Origin: an uncultured Clostridia bacterium
Lineage (GTDB): Bacteria > Bacillota > Clostridia > Oscillospirales > Ruminococcaceae
Length of the DNA stretch: 42,801 nucleotides
Assembly (NCBI GenBank): GCA_945873955.1
Contig: CAMCFA010000015.1
Location: forward strand, 1 to 42,801
Direction of reading: 5' to 3'
The translations under genes were made by a program, and so were the position numbers. Shown here one piece after another: positions 31,303 through 39,798 of the stretch; within the stretch, counting starts at the first letter, position 1; every line of letters starts with the position of its first letter. The notes beneath the pieces are model-generated. The model saw only the letters and a program-made list of their open reading frames with translations, made no database searches and was not told the DNA's origin.

Positions 31303-33654
31303 TTAGCTCAGCCTGTACCCGCCGTAACTCTGGAGCTTATACACCTTTCCTGCGGGTATATCCGGCACCTCAACGCTGGATATGATGTTGCCCTCTGCAT
31401 CGGACAGGATAAGCGTTTCGCCTTTTTTCAGGCTGAAATTCGCCTGCACCTGCCGCAGAGCCTCCTGAGTTTTGTTGTTGTCCGTCACAATAAGCAGCTC
31501 GCTGTACGGCTCGATAGTGAGCGCCGGGAGCTGCCACCGCTGGAGCTCCTCCGGCTTATCAGTGAGATAAAGTCCGCCGGTGGACGCCGCAGTGCTGTTC
31601 GGGTTGTACAGAACGAAATACCCCGCTTTCTTCTCGGTACATATCGTCTTTATCTGAAGCGGCGCACCGGTGGTTTCTTTCTGCTGAGTTACCAGCTTCG
31701 CGATCACCCTGCCGTCGCTGTCCGCCATATCCGCGGAAATGGTGATCTCCGGCGTATCGTAGCTCTGCCCGTTTATCTCCCAGCATACGAACTCCCAACC
31801 GTCTGCGATTTCCGCCGACAAGGGCACGCTGCAATTGACGTGATACTCCGCTGAAAGAACTCCCCTGCCCTTTTTGCGCTGGGTATTCAGCTTTGTCACG
31901 GCGCAGTCCGCTGAGGTGACTGAAACGCTGTAACGCTCGTCCTCCCATTCGTAAAGCCGGAACATATCCCGGAACACCACGAATTCTCGCATATCCGCGA
32001 AGCTGCGTATCTGCTCGCGGCTCTCCGCGAAGTTTTCCCTGCGCGCCCACGTTGAGGTTATCCCCTTGTCCAGCGCGTAGAACTGCTCGTTATCGCTGAT
32101 CTCGCAAAGCTCGTCAAGCACTTCCTTGATGTGGGTCTCCTCAAAGGCGTACGCGGTGAGGTCGCTCATCACTGCCGCGAACTTCTCGCGCATGTCCTCC
32201 CGCTGGAGCAGCGCTTTCAGCACCTTGCTCTCGCCGCTCATGTGGGTGCCGTCAAGAAGATCCTTTATGGTGTTGAGGTTTGCACGCTCGCCGTACAGGC
32301 TCCATGCAAACTCCGCGTCAAAGAACATGAACCGCCAGCGTCCGTCCATGTATTCGCCGGTGATCTCCTCGCCCTCCGCCGGGTAATACCGGAACGCTTT
32401 GTAGTTGTTCCCCGGCCAGTCCTTGTTTGATATGAATATCTGCATACAATAATACTGCACCAGATTATCTATGTCCACAAGGCTGCACAGCTTGTCGAAC
32501 ACCTTGTCGTCGGTAAGATCCTCGTCGTAGAGGGCGTACATCTCCGCGTAGTCCGCCAGCGCACGCTCGCTGCCCTCGTCGGCGTTCTCTGTGTTGCTCA
32601 CTATCTCATAATTGTCACGGTTCCCGCCGAAATAGGTCGCAAGGTAGTCTTGATTGTAATTCTCGTGCAGCCACGAAAAACCGTAATACTCGCCGTTCAG
32701 GAACACCGCCGCCGGCGTGCAGTGCTGCGTCACCGGGTAGCCGTAGTCCTGAGCCAGATTCTGCGAAAGCTCGTCCCGCACCCCTGCGAACTCACGGTCG
32801 TTTGCGCCGTTTCGCAGCACCAGCCGGTCGAACTCCGTCACCGGAACGCCGTCCTCGGTTTCAGCACCGGGGAAAAACGCATACTTGAATTTGCCGTTCT
32901 CCGGGTCGTAGTCCTTTCGGGCGATAAGCCGCAGCGACTTCTGGTCGGGAACTCTGGAATAGCCGCCGGAGAGCCTTACCCCCGCTGCCTGATCTATCAC
33001 CTTGGTGCCGTCGTTCTCGAACACCTCGACGTATATCGGGCGCTCCCACTCCCTGCCGGTCATGTAGTAGTTGCCCGGCGCGTTGTAGGGTATCTCCTCG
33101 CCGGGGTGTTCCTTGACGTAGTCGTCGTAAATCTTGCCCGGCACGGCAATGCCGTACTCGTAATCGTACAGATTATACGGGTCGGTGCTCAGCACGAAAA
33201 CCAGCGTGTCGTCGTCGAAACGGCTGTCAACGTCCTGCCCTATTACATAGCTCACGGTGTAAACCGCACCCAGAGTTCCGTCCTCCGCGGCGGCTGCCGC
33301 CTTTATCGTGGAGGCGCGCACCTCTGACGTGGCGTTTATCTCTATCGGCTGGGTGTATACTTTCCCGGACTCCGGCTTCGGATCGGAGCCGTCGGTGGTG
33401 AAGTATATCTGCTGATCCCCCTCGGCGGTAAGCTCCACCGAGATATTCTCCGAATAAAACCCGGAGGGCAGCGAGAATCCCACTCTGTCAGATATTGTCT
33501 GCGGCTGCTCCTTCACTGTTTCGGTGACTGTCATCTCGCCGTCCTCGGCGACCTCGGCGATCACCTGAACGTCCTGCGGCGGAAACAGCGTGAACATCAC
33601 CGCCGAAACCACCCCCAGCGCAGCCACTGCGCCGAGAATAATTAATCTTTTCAT
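31303..33654 (-). CDS. CotH-kinase-family surface protein with chitobiase-like and lamin-tail-like domains
   Basis: The product has 783 aa. An N-terminal hydrophobic anchor or signal (LIILGAVAALGVVSAVMFTL) is followed by a chitobiase/FN3-like beta domain at about 58-125 (ENISVELTAEGDQQIYFTTD). A CotH domain spans about 135-570, beginning FVLSTDPYNLYDYEYGIAVP, with AGVRLSGGYSRVPDQKSLRL and the later FMFFDAEFAWSLYGERA. Near 670-783 is a lamin-tail-like domain (YFVLYNPNSTAASTGGLYLT). CotH of Bacillus phosphorylates coat proteins; many homologues in gut Clostridia are exported and of unknown substrate. The ATG at 33654 overlaps the GH5 stop (TGATG). Confidence 0.88.
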   Translation of the reverse strand: MKRLIILGAVAALGVVSAVMFTLFPPQDVQVIAEVAEDGEMTVTETVKEQPQTISDRVGFSLPSGFYSENISVELTAEGDQQIYFTTDGSDPKPESGKVYTQPIEINATSEVRASTIKAAAAAEDGTLGAVYTVSYVIGQDVDSRFDDDTLVFVLSTDPYNLYDYEYGIAVPGKIYDDYVKEHPGEEIPYNAPGNYYMTGREWERPIYVEVFENDGTKVIDQAAGVRLSGGYSRVPDQKSLRLIARKDYDPENGKFKYAFFPGAETEDGVPVTEFDRLVLRNGANDREFAGVRDELSQNLAQDYGYPVTQHCTPAAVFLNGEYYGFSWLHENYNQDYLATYFGGNRDNYEIVSNTENADEGSERALADYAEMYALYDEDLTDDKVFDKLCSLVDIDNLVQYYCMQIFISNKDWPGNNYKAFRYYPAEGEEITGEYMDGRWRFMFFDAEFAWSLYGERANLNTIKDLLDGTHMSGESKVLKALLQREDMREKFAAVMSDLTAYAFEETHIKEVLDELCEISDNEQFYALDKGITSTWARRENFAESREQIRSFADMREFVVFRDMFRLYEWEDERYSVSVTSADCAVTKLNTQRKKGRGVLSAEYHVNCSVPLSAEIADGWEFVCWEINGQSYDTPEITISADMADSDGRVIAKLVTQQKETTGAPLQIKTICTEKKAGYFVLYNPNSTAASTGGLYLTDKPEELQRWQLPALTIEPYSELLIVTDNNKTQEALRQVQANFSLKKGETLILSDAEGNIISSVEVPDIPAGKVYKLQSYGGYRLS

Positions 33655-35246
33655 CAATGCTCCCTTTGTAATTTCTCCATAAAGAGTTTTGCCAGCGCTT
33701 CATTACGCTCCTGCGGAAAACTGCTGGTATCCTCCGGGTAAAAGCCGAACATCGGCTCATGATATGCGTGATAGCTGAAACTCAGCCCATTTTCTACACA
33801 GAAATCCAGGACGTCCTCCACCCAGCGTTCACCGCCGCGGTTTTCCTTGAAGCTCTCCGCGTCTGAGCCGAACTCGCCGAGAAATACCGGTACGTTGTTC
33901 TTCCTGCCGAACTCAATGACCGCAGACAGCCTGTTGTTGATAAGCTCCCTGCCGCTGCTGAATATGTTCTCCGCCAATGCGAAGTCCGCGCGGATATCGG
34001 CAGCGCCGCCCTGCGTGATATCTCCGGAAATACAGCCGCTTATCTTATATCGGCAGCCCTCTTTCAGCTCGAATCGGCGCAGCGTAAGTACATGATCATC
34101 ATTAGAACCGCTTAACGTACAGCAGCCTCCGTCAGTGCGTATCTTGCCGCTGCCGTCGCTGCTCCACTCGCCGATGATATCAAGATCTCCGTCGGAGAAG
34201 TCCTCATGCCAGATCACTCTGGAGCTTCCGTCCGGTGAATACTCCGTCACCGTGATATTGTCAAAACTAGCGCTGCCCGAACCGATCTTCCATGTATGGA
34301 GCGCCGGAGAAAACAGATTATATTCCTCAGTCCTCTGGAAGTAGTCTGTTTCGTAATACTGGCTGCCCCCGACCTGTTTGGCTGAAATACAATCCACCCA
34401 ATAGCTCAAATAATCCGCATAGATGTCTTCCGTTTGGTATTCAGCCGTATTCTGCGCTGTCTGATGTGTTAATGCCATAGGCTCGTAGAAATGCGTTTCA
34501 TAAACTACATTATGGTCGTCAATGAGATACCACAGCATATCCGCCGTATACTCACCCCAGAGCGTTTCTCCCGTGCTGACATTCTGAACCCCCGCAACGC
34601 GTTCCGCAAAAATGATGTGATCATCATCATACCTGCGTATCTCGTCAGTGCAGCGCTGAACCAAACTGCGGCACTGCCCCACCGTTTCCTCAACAGTGTT
34701 TTTCTCCGGCACGACAGGCTCATTTACGATCCCATAACCGATTATACATGGTTCGTTGGCATACCGGCGGGCAATCTCTCCCCAAAGCGAAACCAGCCGT
34801 TTCTGGTTTTCAGCGTCGGTCCACAGAGCTGTTCCCTTTCCCTGCGACTGATATCCGCCCTGCGGATAATGCATATTCAGCACCAGACCGATCCCGTACT
34901 TCTTCGCCCACGCAATGCTCTGATCCAGAAAATCGAACCCTTCCTGCTTATAGGTATAAGGAGCGGAATCGTCCTCAAACCAGCGGTAATTCAGCAGAAA
35001 TCTGACCGAATTGAAGCCCAGCTCCGCCATTTCTTTAAAGCTGTCCTCATTGTGGTGAAGTCCCACTTTGTCAAGGCTGCCTTCCCACACATCGTTGCCA
35101 AAACCCATGCTGTACAGTACGACCGGCTCTCCCGTCGGACTTATTATGCTGCTCCCGGCGGTATGATAATAACCGGTCGCCGTTTCGGGAAGTTTTGATA
35201 TCAACAGCGGTATAGCCGCCAGCAAAGCAAGTATTTTCTTTAACAT
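33654..35246 (-). CDS. Secreted GH5-like glycoside hydrolase with an inserted beta-rich domain
   Basis: The product has 530 aa. A signal-like N-terminus (KKILALLAAIPLLISKLP) precedes a TIM barrel with the acid/base Glu176 in YGIVNEPVVP, His252 in VVYETHFYEP and the nucleophile Glu458 in PVFLGEFGSD. Between them, residues about 275-430 hold an extra region with a beta-sandwich look (ALHTWKIGSGSASFDNITVT, then WHEDFSDGDLD and LTLRRFELKEGCRYKISG), like a carbohydrate-binding module. The catalytic glutamates are thus 282 residues apart instead of about 110-150. No dockerin is seen. GGAGGTTCGGAT precedes the ATG. The GC content is lower than in neighbours, which suggests transfer. Likely substrate is a beta-glucan or mannan. 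Confidence 0.86.
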   Translation of the reverse strand: MLKKILALLAAIPLLISKLPETATGYYHTAGSSIISPTGEPVVLYSMGFGNDVWEGSLDKVGLHHNEDSFKEMAELGFNSVRFLLNYRWFEDDSAPYTYKQEGFDFLDQSIAWAKKYGIGLVLNMHYPQGGYQSQGKGTALWTDAENQKRLVSLWGEIARRYANEPCIIGYGIVNEPVVPEKNTVEETVGQCRSLVQRCTDEIRRYDDDHIIFAERVAGVQNVSTGETLWGEYTADMLWYLIDDHNVVYETHFYEPMALTHQTAQNTAEYQTEDIYADYLSYWVDCISAKQVGGSQYYETDYFQRTEEYNLFSPALHTWKIGSGSASFDNITVTEYSPDGSSRVIWHEDFSDGDLDIIGEWSSDGSGKIRTDGGCCTLSGSNDDHVLTLRRFELKEGCRYKISGCISGDITQGGAADIRADFALAENIFSSGRELINNRLSAVIEFGRKNNVPVFLGEFGSDAESFKENRGGERWVEDVLDFCVENGLSFSYHAYHEPMFGFYPEDTSSFPQERNEALAKLFMEKLQREH

Positions 35247-35270
35247 ATCCGAACCTCCTGCCGCATTATA

Positions 35271-35702
35271 TCAGACAGCCCCGTCCCCGATCGCCTCTTG
35301 CAGGATCCTTTCATATACCTCCGGCATTGCTTTTTTTAAATTCAGCGGACGAAAATCCTGCGAATCCACAAAACCATGAGAGCTTGTTCCCTCGCAGAGG
35401 ACTTGCGTTTCACCTTTCCGCGTCACTGTGTAGCCAAATTCAATACGCGCCGGGGTAAACCGGGTGATCCTTGCTGTGACGACAAGGCAGTCGTCATACT
35501 TTGCCGGCAGCCGGTATTTACAGGATATCCCCGTAACCGGGAGCATTACCCCCCGCTTTTCCATTTCGGAATAGCTTATTGCGGCGTTTTTAATATAATC
35601 CGTGCGCGCTATCTCGAACCATACCGGATATACGGCGTGATGTACCACTCCCATACAGTCTGTTTCAGCGTAGCGCACTGTGATCTCGCTTGTTGAAGCC
35701 AT
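35271..35702 (-). CDS. YbgC/FadM-type acyl-CoA thioesterase
   Basis: This 143-aa hot-dog fold thioesterase has the 4HBT-family opening VRYAETDCMGVVHHAVYPVW and FEIARTDYI, with the catalytic aspartate at residue 15 and the following histidine pair. GVMLPVTGISCKYRLPAKYDD and RITRFTPARIEFGYTV complete the fold. It cleaves acyl-CoA thioesters; chain length is not predictable. It starts 3 bases after the SDR gene stop and ends 24 bases before the GH5 gene. Confidence 0.9.
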   Translation of the reverse strand: MASTSEITVRYAETDCMGVVHHAVYPVWFEIARTDYIKNAAISYSEMEKRGVMLPVTGISCKYRLPAKYDDCLVVTARITRFTPARIEFGYTVTRKGETQVLCEGTSSHGFVDSQDFRPLNLKKAMPEVYERILQEAIGDGAV

Positions 35703-35705
35703 ATT

Positions 35706-36473
35706 TTACAGCCTTTCCCGTCTGCTCTGGAACTGCCCGGCGAAGAACGCCAGAACGCAGTCCGGAACAAGCCGTTCAAGATATATTCCCGCTTTCATCA
35801 CCGGGCTTGGAACTATGGTAAGCTCCCCGGCGAACAACTGCCGCACCGCGTATTCCGCGACATATCTGCTGTCCTGCGGCGGCGCTGTGAAGTCCACCCG
35901 CGCCTTGTCCATGAACTCGGTCTTTACCGGTCCGGGACAAAGCATTGACAGCGAAACCTTGCTGTGCGCCCGGCGAAGCTCCTCGTGGACTGCCTGCGTC
36001 ATGCGGACAACATAAGCCTTGCTCGCGTAATAGGACGAAAAGTACGGTCCCGGCAGGAATCCCGCGCTGCTCGCGACATTTAGGATATAGCCGTAGTCAC
36101 GCTTTTTGAAGTCCTGCAAAAACAGCTTGAACAGCGTATGGAACGCCTTTACATTGACGTCCAGCATTTCCAGCTCCCGGTCAAGATCGCTCTCGGTGAA
36201 CTCGCCGAATTCACCGAATCCGGCATTATTCACGAAGATGTCGATACCGTACTTCTTCACCCGGCGGTGAAGCTCGATACACTGCTTTGTATCAGAAAGA
36301 TCCGCCGCGATTATCTGCACCTTTACGCCATACTCCCGTATAAGCTCCTCTTTCAGCGCTCTGAGCCGGTCTTTCCTGCGGGCGGTGATTATGACGTTTA
36401 TGCCGTGCTTCGCCAGCGACCTTGCAATGTCCCTGCCGATACCGGAGCTTGCCCCGGTGACTAATGCTATCAT
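35706..36473 (-). CDS. Short-chain dehydrogenase/reductase (classical SDR)
   Basis: This 255-aa NAD(P)-dependent oxidoreductase has the cofactor motif TGASSGIG (6-13), NNAG near 82-85, catalytic Ser near 135 (NVASSAG) and YxxxK at Y148/K152 (SYYASKAY). Arg residues after beta2 (TARRKDRL) favour NADP. The C-terminal part resembles the DltE/YqjQ group. The ATG overlaps the DUF896 stop (ATGA). Substrate unknown. Confidence 0.9.
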   Translation of the reverse strand: MIALVTGASSGIGRDIARSLAKHGINVIITARRKDRLRALKEELIREYGVKVQIIAADLSDTKQCIELHRRVKKYGIDIFVNNAGFGEFGEFTESDLDRELEMLDVNVKAFHTLFKLFLQDFKKRDYGYILNVASSAGFLPGPYFSSYYASKAYVVRMTQAVHEELRRAHSKVSLSMLCPGPVKTEFMDKARVDFTAPPQDSRYVAEYAVRQLFAGELTIVPSPVMKAGIYLERLVPDCVLAFFAGQFQSRRERL

Positions 36474-36694
36474 TTCTTGTCCTCCGTTTTCTTACCCGGC
36501 TTTACAGCCTTGACAAGACTGCCGTCCGGCATTTTGTAGTACACCCTGTCAAGCTGCTGCTCCATGTTGCTGCGGAACATCGCGCGGTACTCGTCGCGGA
36601 GCTGCTGCTGTTCCAGCTTTTCTTCCTCGGTAAGACCCTCGCTGCGGTGCTTGCGCGCAAGGTGATTTATTCTGTCTATCTTTTCCTTTTCCAT
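36470..36694 (-). CDS. DUF896 protein (YnzC/YneR-type)
   Basis: This 74-aa protein opens EKIDRINHLARKHRSEGLTE and continues EEKLEQQQLRDEYRAMFRSN, the standard two-helix DUF896 pattern. It is a cytosolic protein of unknown role; Bacillus YnzC is under SOS control. It is 15 bases after the SASA gene and overlaps the SDR gene by 4 bases. Confidence 0.92.
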   Translation of the reverse strand: MEKEKIDRINHLARKHRSEGLTEEEKLEQQQLRDEYRAMFRSNMEQQLDRVYYKMPDGSLVKAVKPGKKTEDKK

Positions 36695-36709
36695 TGAATT
36701 ATCCTCTAA

Positions 36710-38299
36710 TCAGCCCTTGTACCCCGGCTTTGTCAGAACGAACGGCGGCAGCGGCACTCCGTTTTCACTGTCGAACAGCGGGATATCGTCGGTGTAATTC
36801 GTCCAGAGGTAGCGCACGCCGCAGGGACACTCCACCCCGGTGATGTGAAGAATTTCAGAACCCTCTCCGGCATTCCAGCGTTCGCGCTCGGAAAGCTCCG
36901 CCTGCGCCTTATGCCATTCGCCGTCAGCGTCCATAAGCTCAAAGCCTGTCATCTCGCCGGAAGCGTTCTTTACTTCAAGGCTCATGCCGGTGGACACGAA
37001 AACGTCCACGCTGTCGGAGTTCCACAGAGGGTCGTATACCTCCGGATTGAAAGTGGAGAAGCCCGGTTCTTCCTCGGTGTCATCGGTGAACTCCACATGG
37101 TAGAAGCCGTTCAGCGCCGCAAGGCAGAAACGGTGTCCCGGGGTCTTTTTGTCCTTAGGGTGTATCTCGCTGAACTCGCCGCAGTCTGTGAGAACGGCAA
37201 GCGCGGTGTTCTGAACGGTGCGGCAGGTCTTAGCCTGCGCCTCGCGTATTTTGCACCAGTTCTTGAAGTCCGGGTCCGCCTCCCACTTGTGCATAGGGAG
37301 CTGCCCGATAACGAAGAACAGGTCGTCATCATTCCAGTCGTCACGCCAGCAGCGTATCATCTGATTAAGCAGCTTGTAGTACATATCCGGGCGGTGGTCG
37401 TCGCTCTCGCCCTGATACCAGATAACGCCGGACATCGTGTAGGGCGCGACGCGCTCCACCATGCTCTTATGAAGCACTCCCGGCGACATCGGGTTCAGCG
37501 GGGAGGGCGGTCCGGGGTACTTGTTCTCACCGCAGTATTCAAGGCAGCCGTCCCATGTGGGGTTCGGCGCGGTGGTGTAGTACTCAGCGCTCTTGCGCTC
37601 CCACTCCGCGTGGTACGCTTGGTAGTCTAGGTACTCCTGCTTTAGCTGTTCAAGGCTCTTACCCTCGGTCGCCTTGTCGTATTCGTCGAAATATATTGAA
37701 GTTTCTCCGTCGGCGTATTCGCGTTTCAGCCACGCGCTGGCGGAAGTCCCTCCCCAGTTGCAGCCGACTATTCCCACAATGACGCCCAGCCGCTCCGAAA
37801 GCTCCTTTGCGAAATAGTAGCCGACAGCGCTCCAGTGCTTGGCGCTCTCCTTGTTGGAGAAATCGCACCAGCCCATTTGCTTCTCGCTCTCGAAGAAGCT
37901 GTCGTCCGCGATAGATTTCTTCATGGTGTAGTAGAAACGGACGTTCGGGGTATCGTCGTTTTCAAGGCTCTCCGGGCCGCTGTTGCAGGTCTGGAGCTCC
38001 AGTTCCATGTTGCTCTGACCGCCCGCCAGCCACACCGCACCAACCGCGACATTCCGGAAAACCGTGGTATCCGCGCCGTCGGTGACGGTAAGCTCAACGC
38101 AGTCCTGCGCAGGCTGCGGCGGCAGCATGGCAAGCCACCTGCCGTCCTTGACGACTGTGGTAGTCTGGGCGGCTTCCTCGCCGGTTATGCTGACGGTTAT
38201 CTTAGTGCCGTCAACCCCTGTGCCGAACACGGAAAGCGGCTTGCTGAACTGCAAAACCATGTTATCACTGAAAATTCTTGCCGTACTGAAATTACTCAT
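36710..38299 (-). CDS. Sialate O-acetylesterase-like (SASA/DUF303) carbohydrate esterase
   Basis: This 529-aa enzyme of the SGNH type removes acetyl groups from sialic acids or plant sugars. Motifs: the nucleophile serine 96 in VWLAGGQSNMELELQ, GVIWYQGESDDHRPDMYY, and the catalytic Asp/His block FSEIHPKDKKTPGHR. A beta domain precedes the catalytic part, and a second beta-rich part ends it. No signal peptide is apparent, so it likely acts on imported oligosaccharides. It has its own consensus promoter at 38353-38381. Confidence 0.9.
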   Translation of the reverse strand: MSNFSTARIFSDNMVLQFSKPLSVFGTGVDGTKITVSITGEEAAQTTTVVKDGRWLAMLPPQPAQDCVELTVTDGADTTVFRNVAVGAVWLAGGQSNMELELQTCNSGPESLENDDTPNVRFYYTMKKSIADDSFFESEKQMGWCDFSNKESAKHWSAVGYYFAKELSERLGVIVGIVGCNWGGTSASAWLKREYADGETSIYFDEYDKATEGKSLEQLKQEYLDYQAYHAEWERKSAEYYTTAPNPTWDGCLEYCGENKYPGPPSPLNPMSPGVLHKSMVERVAPYTMSGVIWYQGESDDHRPDMYYKLLNQMIRCWRDDWNDDDLFFVIGQLPMHKWEADPDFKNWCKIREAQAKTCRTVQNTALAVLTDCGEFSEIHPKDKKTPGHRFCLAALNGFYHVEFTDDTEEEPGFSTFNPEVYDPLWNSDSVDVFVSTGMSLEVKNASGEMTGFELMDADGEWHKAQAELSERERWNAGEGSEILHITGVECPCGVRYLWTNYTDDIPLFDSENGVPLPPFVLTKPGYKG

Positions 38300-38352
38300 T
38301 TTCTATAATATCCTTTCGGGAAATTGAACAAAAAAACAGTGCCTCATCTTAT

Positions 38353-38381
38353 ATTTTACAGCAAGAAGTCCCTCTTGTCAA
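38353..38381 (-). promoter_or_regulatory. sigma-A promoter for the SASA operon, overlapping a hairpin
   Basis: On the minus strand TTGACA (38381-38376) and TAAAAT (38358-38353) have a 17-base spacer. The -35 box lies inside the loop and stem of an inverted repeat AAGTCCCT/AGGGACTT (about 38367-38389), which could also act as a hairpin at the end of ruvX. Confidence 0.75.
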
Positions 38382-38396
38382 GGGACTTCACACAAT

Positions 38397-38825
38397 TCAC
38401 ACATTATCCGGGTGATTCTTGCGGTATGCAAGGTAGCTTTCCAGAATCACCGCCGCCGCTGCGGAATCCAGCACCTCCTTGCGCTTTTTGCCGCGCTTGT
38501 TGGCTTCGTTCATGTAGCCTATCGCCGTCACGGTGGAGGAACGCTCGTCCCACATCACCACGTCAACGTCCACCAGCTCCTTCAGCCGGTCTGCAAACAG
38601 CCGGCACTTCTCGGAGCGCGGACCCTCCGTGCCGTTCATGTTTATGGGATTCCCGACAACGATAAGCTCCGCCTTGTTCTCCTTTGCCGCCTGCGCGGTC
38701 ATTTCAAGGCAGCGGTCGAAGTCCCGCATATTTATCGTGTACAGCGGCGAAGCTAGAATTTCGCTCTTGTCGCACATCGCAAGCCCGGTGCGGCTGTCGC
38801 CGTAGTCTACTGCCATTATTTTCAT
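38397..38825 (-). CDS. ruvX: RuvX/YqgF RNase H-fold nuclease (Holliday junction resolvase-like)
   Basis: This 142-aa enzyme takes part in 16S rRNA 5'-end processing and possibly recombination. It shows MAVDYGDSRTGLAMCDKSE with catalytic Asp7, LIVVGNPINMNGTEGPRSEK, VVMWDERSSTVTA and the closing LDSAAAAVILESYL. I choose the ATG at 38825, which follows AAAGGACAAGCA; an ATG five codons upstream lies on the ribosome site. Confidence 0.93.
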   Translation of the reverse strand: MKIMAVDYGDSRTGLAMCDKSEILASPLYTINMRDFDRCLEMTAQAAKENKAELIVVGNPINMNGTEGPRSEKCRLFADRLKELVDVDVVMWDERSSTVTAIGYMNEANKRGKKRKEVLDSAAAAVILESYLAYRKNHPDNV

Positions 38826-38886
38826 TGCTTGTCCTTTCACCCTTTTTCGTTCACCCGCGGTGCGAAGTAATATACCGGCTTTTCTC

Positions 38887-39798
38887 TCACCACGGTTTAA
38901 CCTGTCCGGTTATCTCAGAAAGGCTCTTTATACCGTTCTTGTCCATATAGTCGTTCAGACCCTCGATGACCTTTATCGGCGACCACGGATCGGTGAATAT
39001 CGCAGTACCCATTTGGATAGCAGTTGCGCCGGCGAGCATTATCTCCACCGCGTCCTCCCAAGTGGAGATACCGCCCATGCCGATTATCGGGATCTTGACC
39101 GCATTGTAGCACTGCCATACCATTCTCACCGCCACCGGGAACACCGCAGGACCGGAAAGTCCGCCTACATTATTGTGCAGTATCGGGCGCTTGGTGCGGA
39201 TATCTATCCGCATGCCGAGAAGCGTGTTGATAAGCGAAATGCTATCCGCGCCCTCCGCCTCGACCGCCTTTGCGATCTCGGTGATGTTGGTGACATTCGG
39301 GGTGAGCTTCACGATAAGCGGCTTGCTGGTCGCCGCTCTCACTGCCTTTGTCACGGAAGCCGCGCCCTCGCAGGTAACGCCCCATGTCGCGCCCCCCGCC
39401 TTGACGTTCGGGCAGGAGATGTTCAGCTCTATCATGTCAACGTCGGTGGCGTCAAGAGCCTCCGCCGCCGCGATATAGTCGTCGATAGTAGCCCCCGCAA
39501 CGTTCGCGATAATGACGTTGCCCTCCTCCTTGAGGGTAGGCAGGTAGTAGTCAATGAAGCCGTGAACGCCGATATTCTGAAGTCCCACGCTGTTCAGAAT
39601 TCCGCTCGGAGTTTCCGCGATACGGGGCGGGACATTGCCCATTTTCGGCTCGATAGTCATGCCCTTGCAGGAAACGCCGCCAAGCCTTGACAGCGGGTAC
39701 AGGTCGGTGAAGCACTCACCGTTGCCATAAGTGCCGGAAGCCGCAATGACCGGGTTCGGGAACTCCACCCCGGCAATTTTTACGCTCAGATCAGCCAT
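38887..39798 (-). CDS. pyrD: Dihydroorotate dehydrogenase B, catalytic subunit (NAD-linked type)
   Basis: This 303-aa FMN enzyme oxidises dihydroorotate to orotate in UMP synthesis. It carries NPVIAASGTYGNG, LNSVGLQNIGVHGF, the catalytic cysteine 129 in IELNISCPNVKAGG, IIGMGGISTWEDAVEIMLAG and AIQMGTAIFTDPW. Cysteine as the base and the adjacent pyrK mark it as the class 1B enzyme. It overlaps pyrK by 8 bases. Confidence 0.96.
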   Translation of the reverse strand: MADLSVKIAGVEFPNPVIAASGTYGNGECFTDLYPLSRLGGVSCKGMTIEPKMGNVPPRIAETPSGILNSVGLQNIGVHGFIDYYLPTLKEEGNVIIANVAGATIDDYIAAAEALDATDVDMIELNISCPNVKAGGATWGVTCEGAASVTKAVRAATSKPLIVKLTPNVTNITEIAKAVEAEGADSISLINTLLGMRIDIRTKRPILHNNVGGLSGPAVFPVAVRMVWQCYNAVKIPIIGMGGISTWEDAVEIMLAGATAIQMGTAIFTDPWSPIKVIEGLNDYMDKNGIKSLSEITGQVKPW

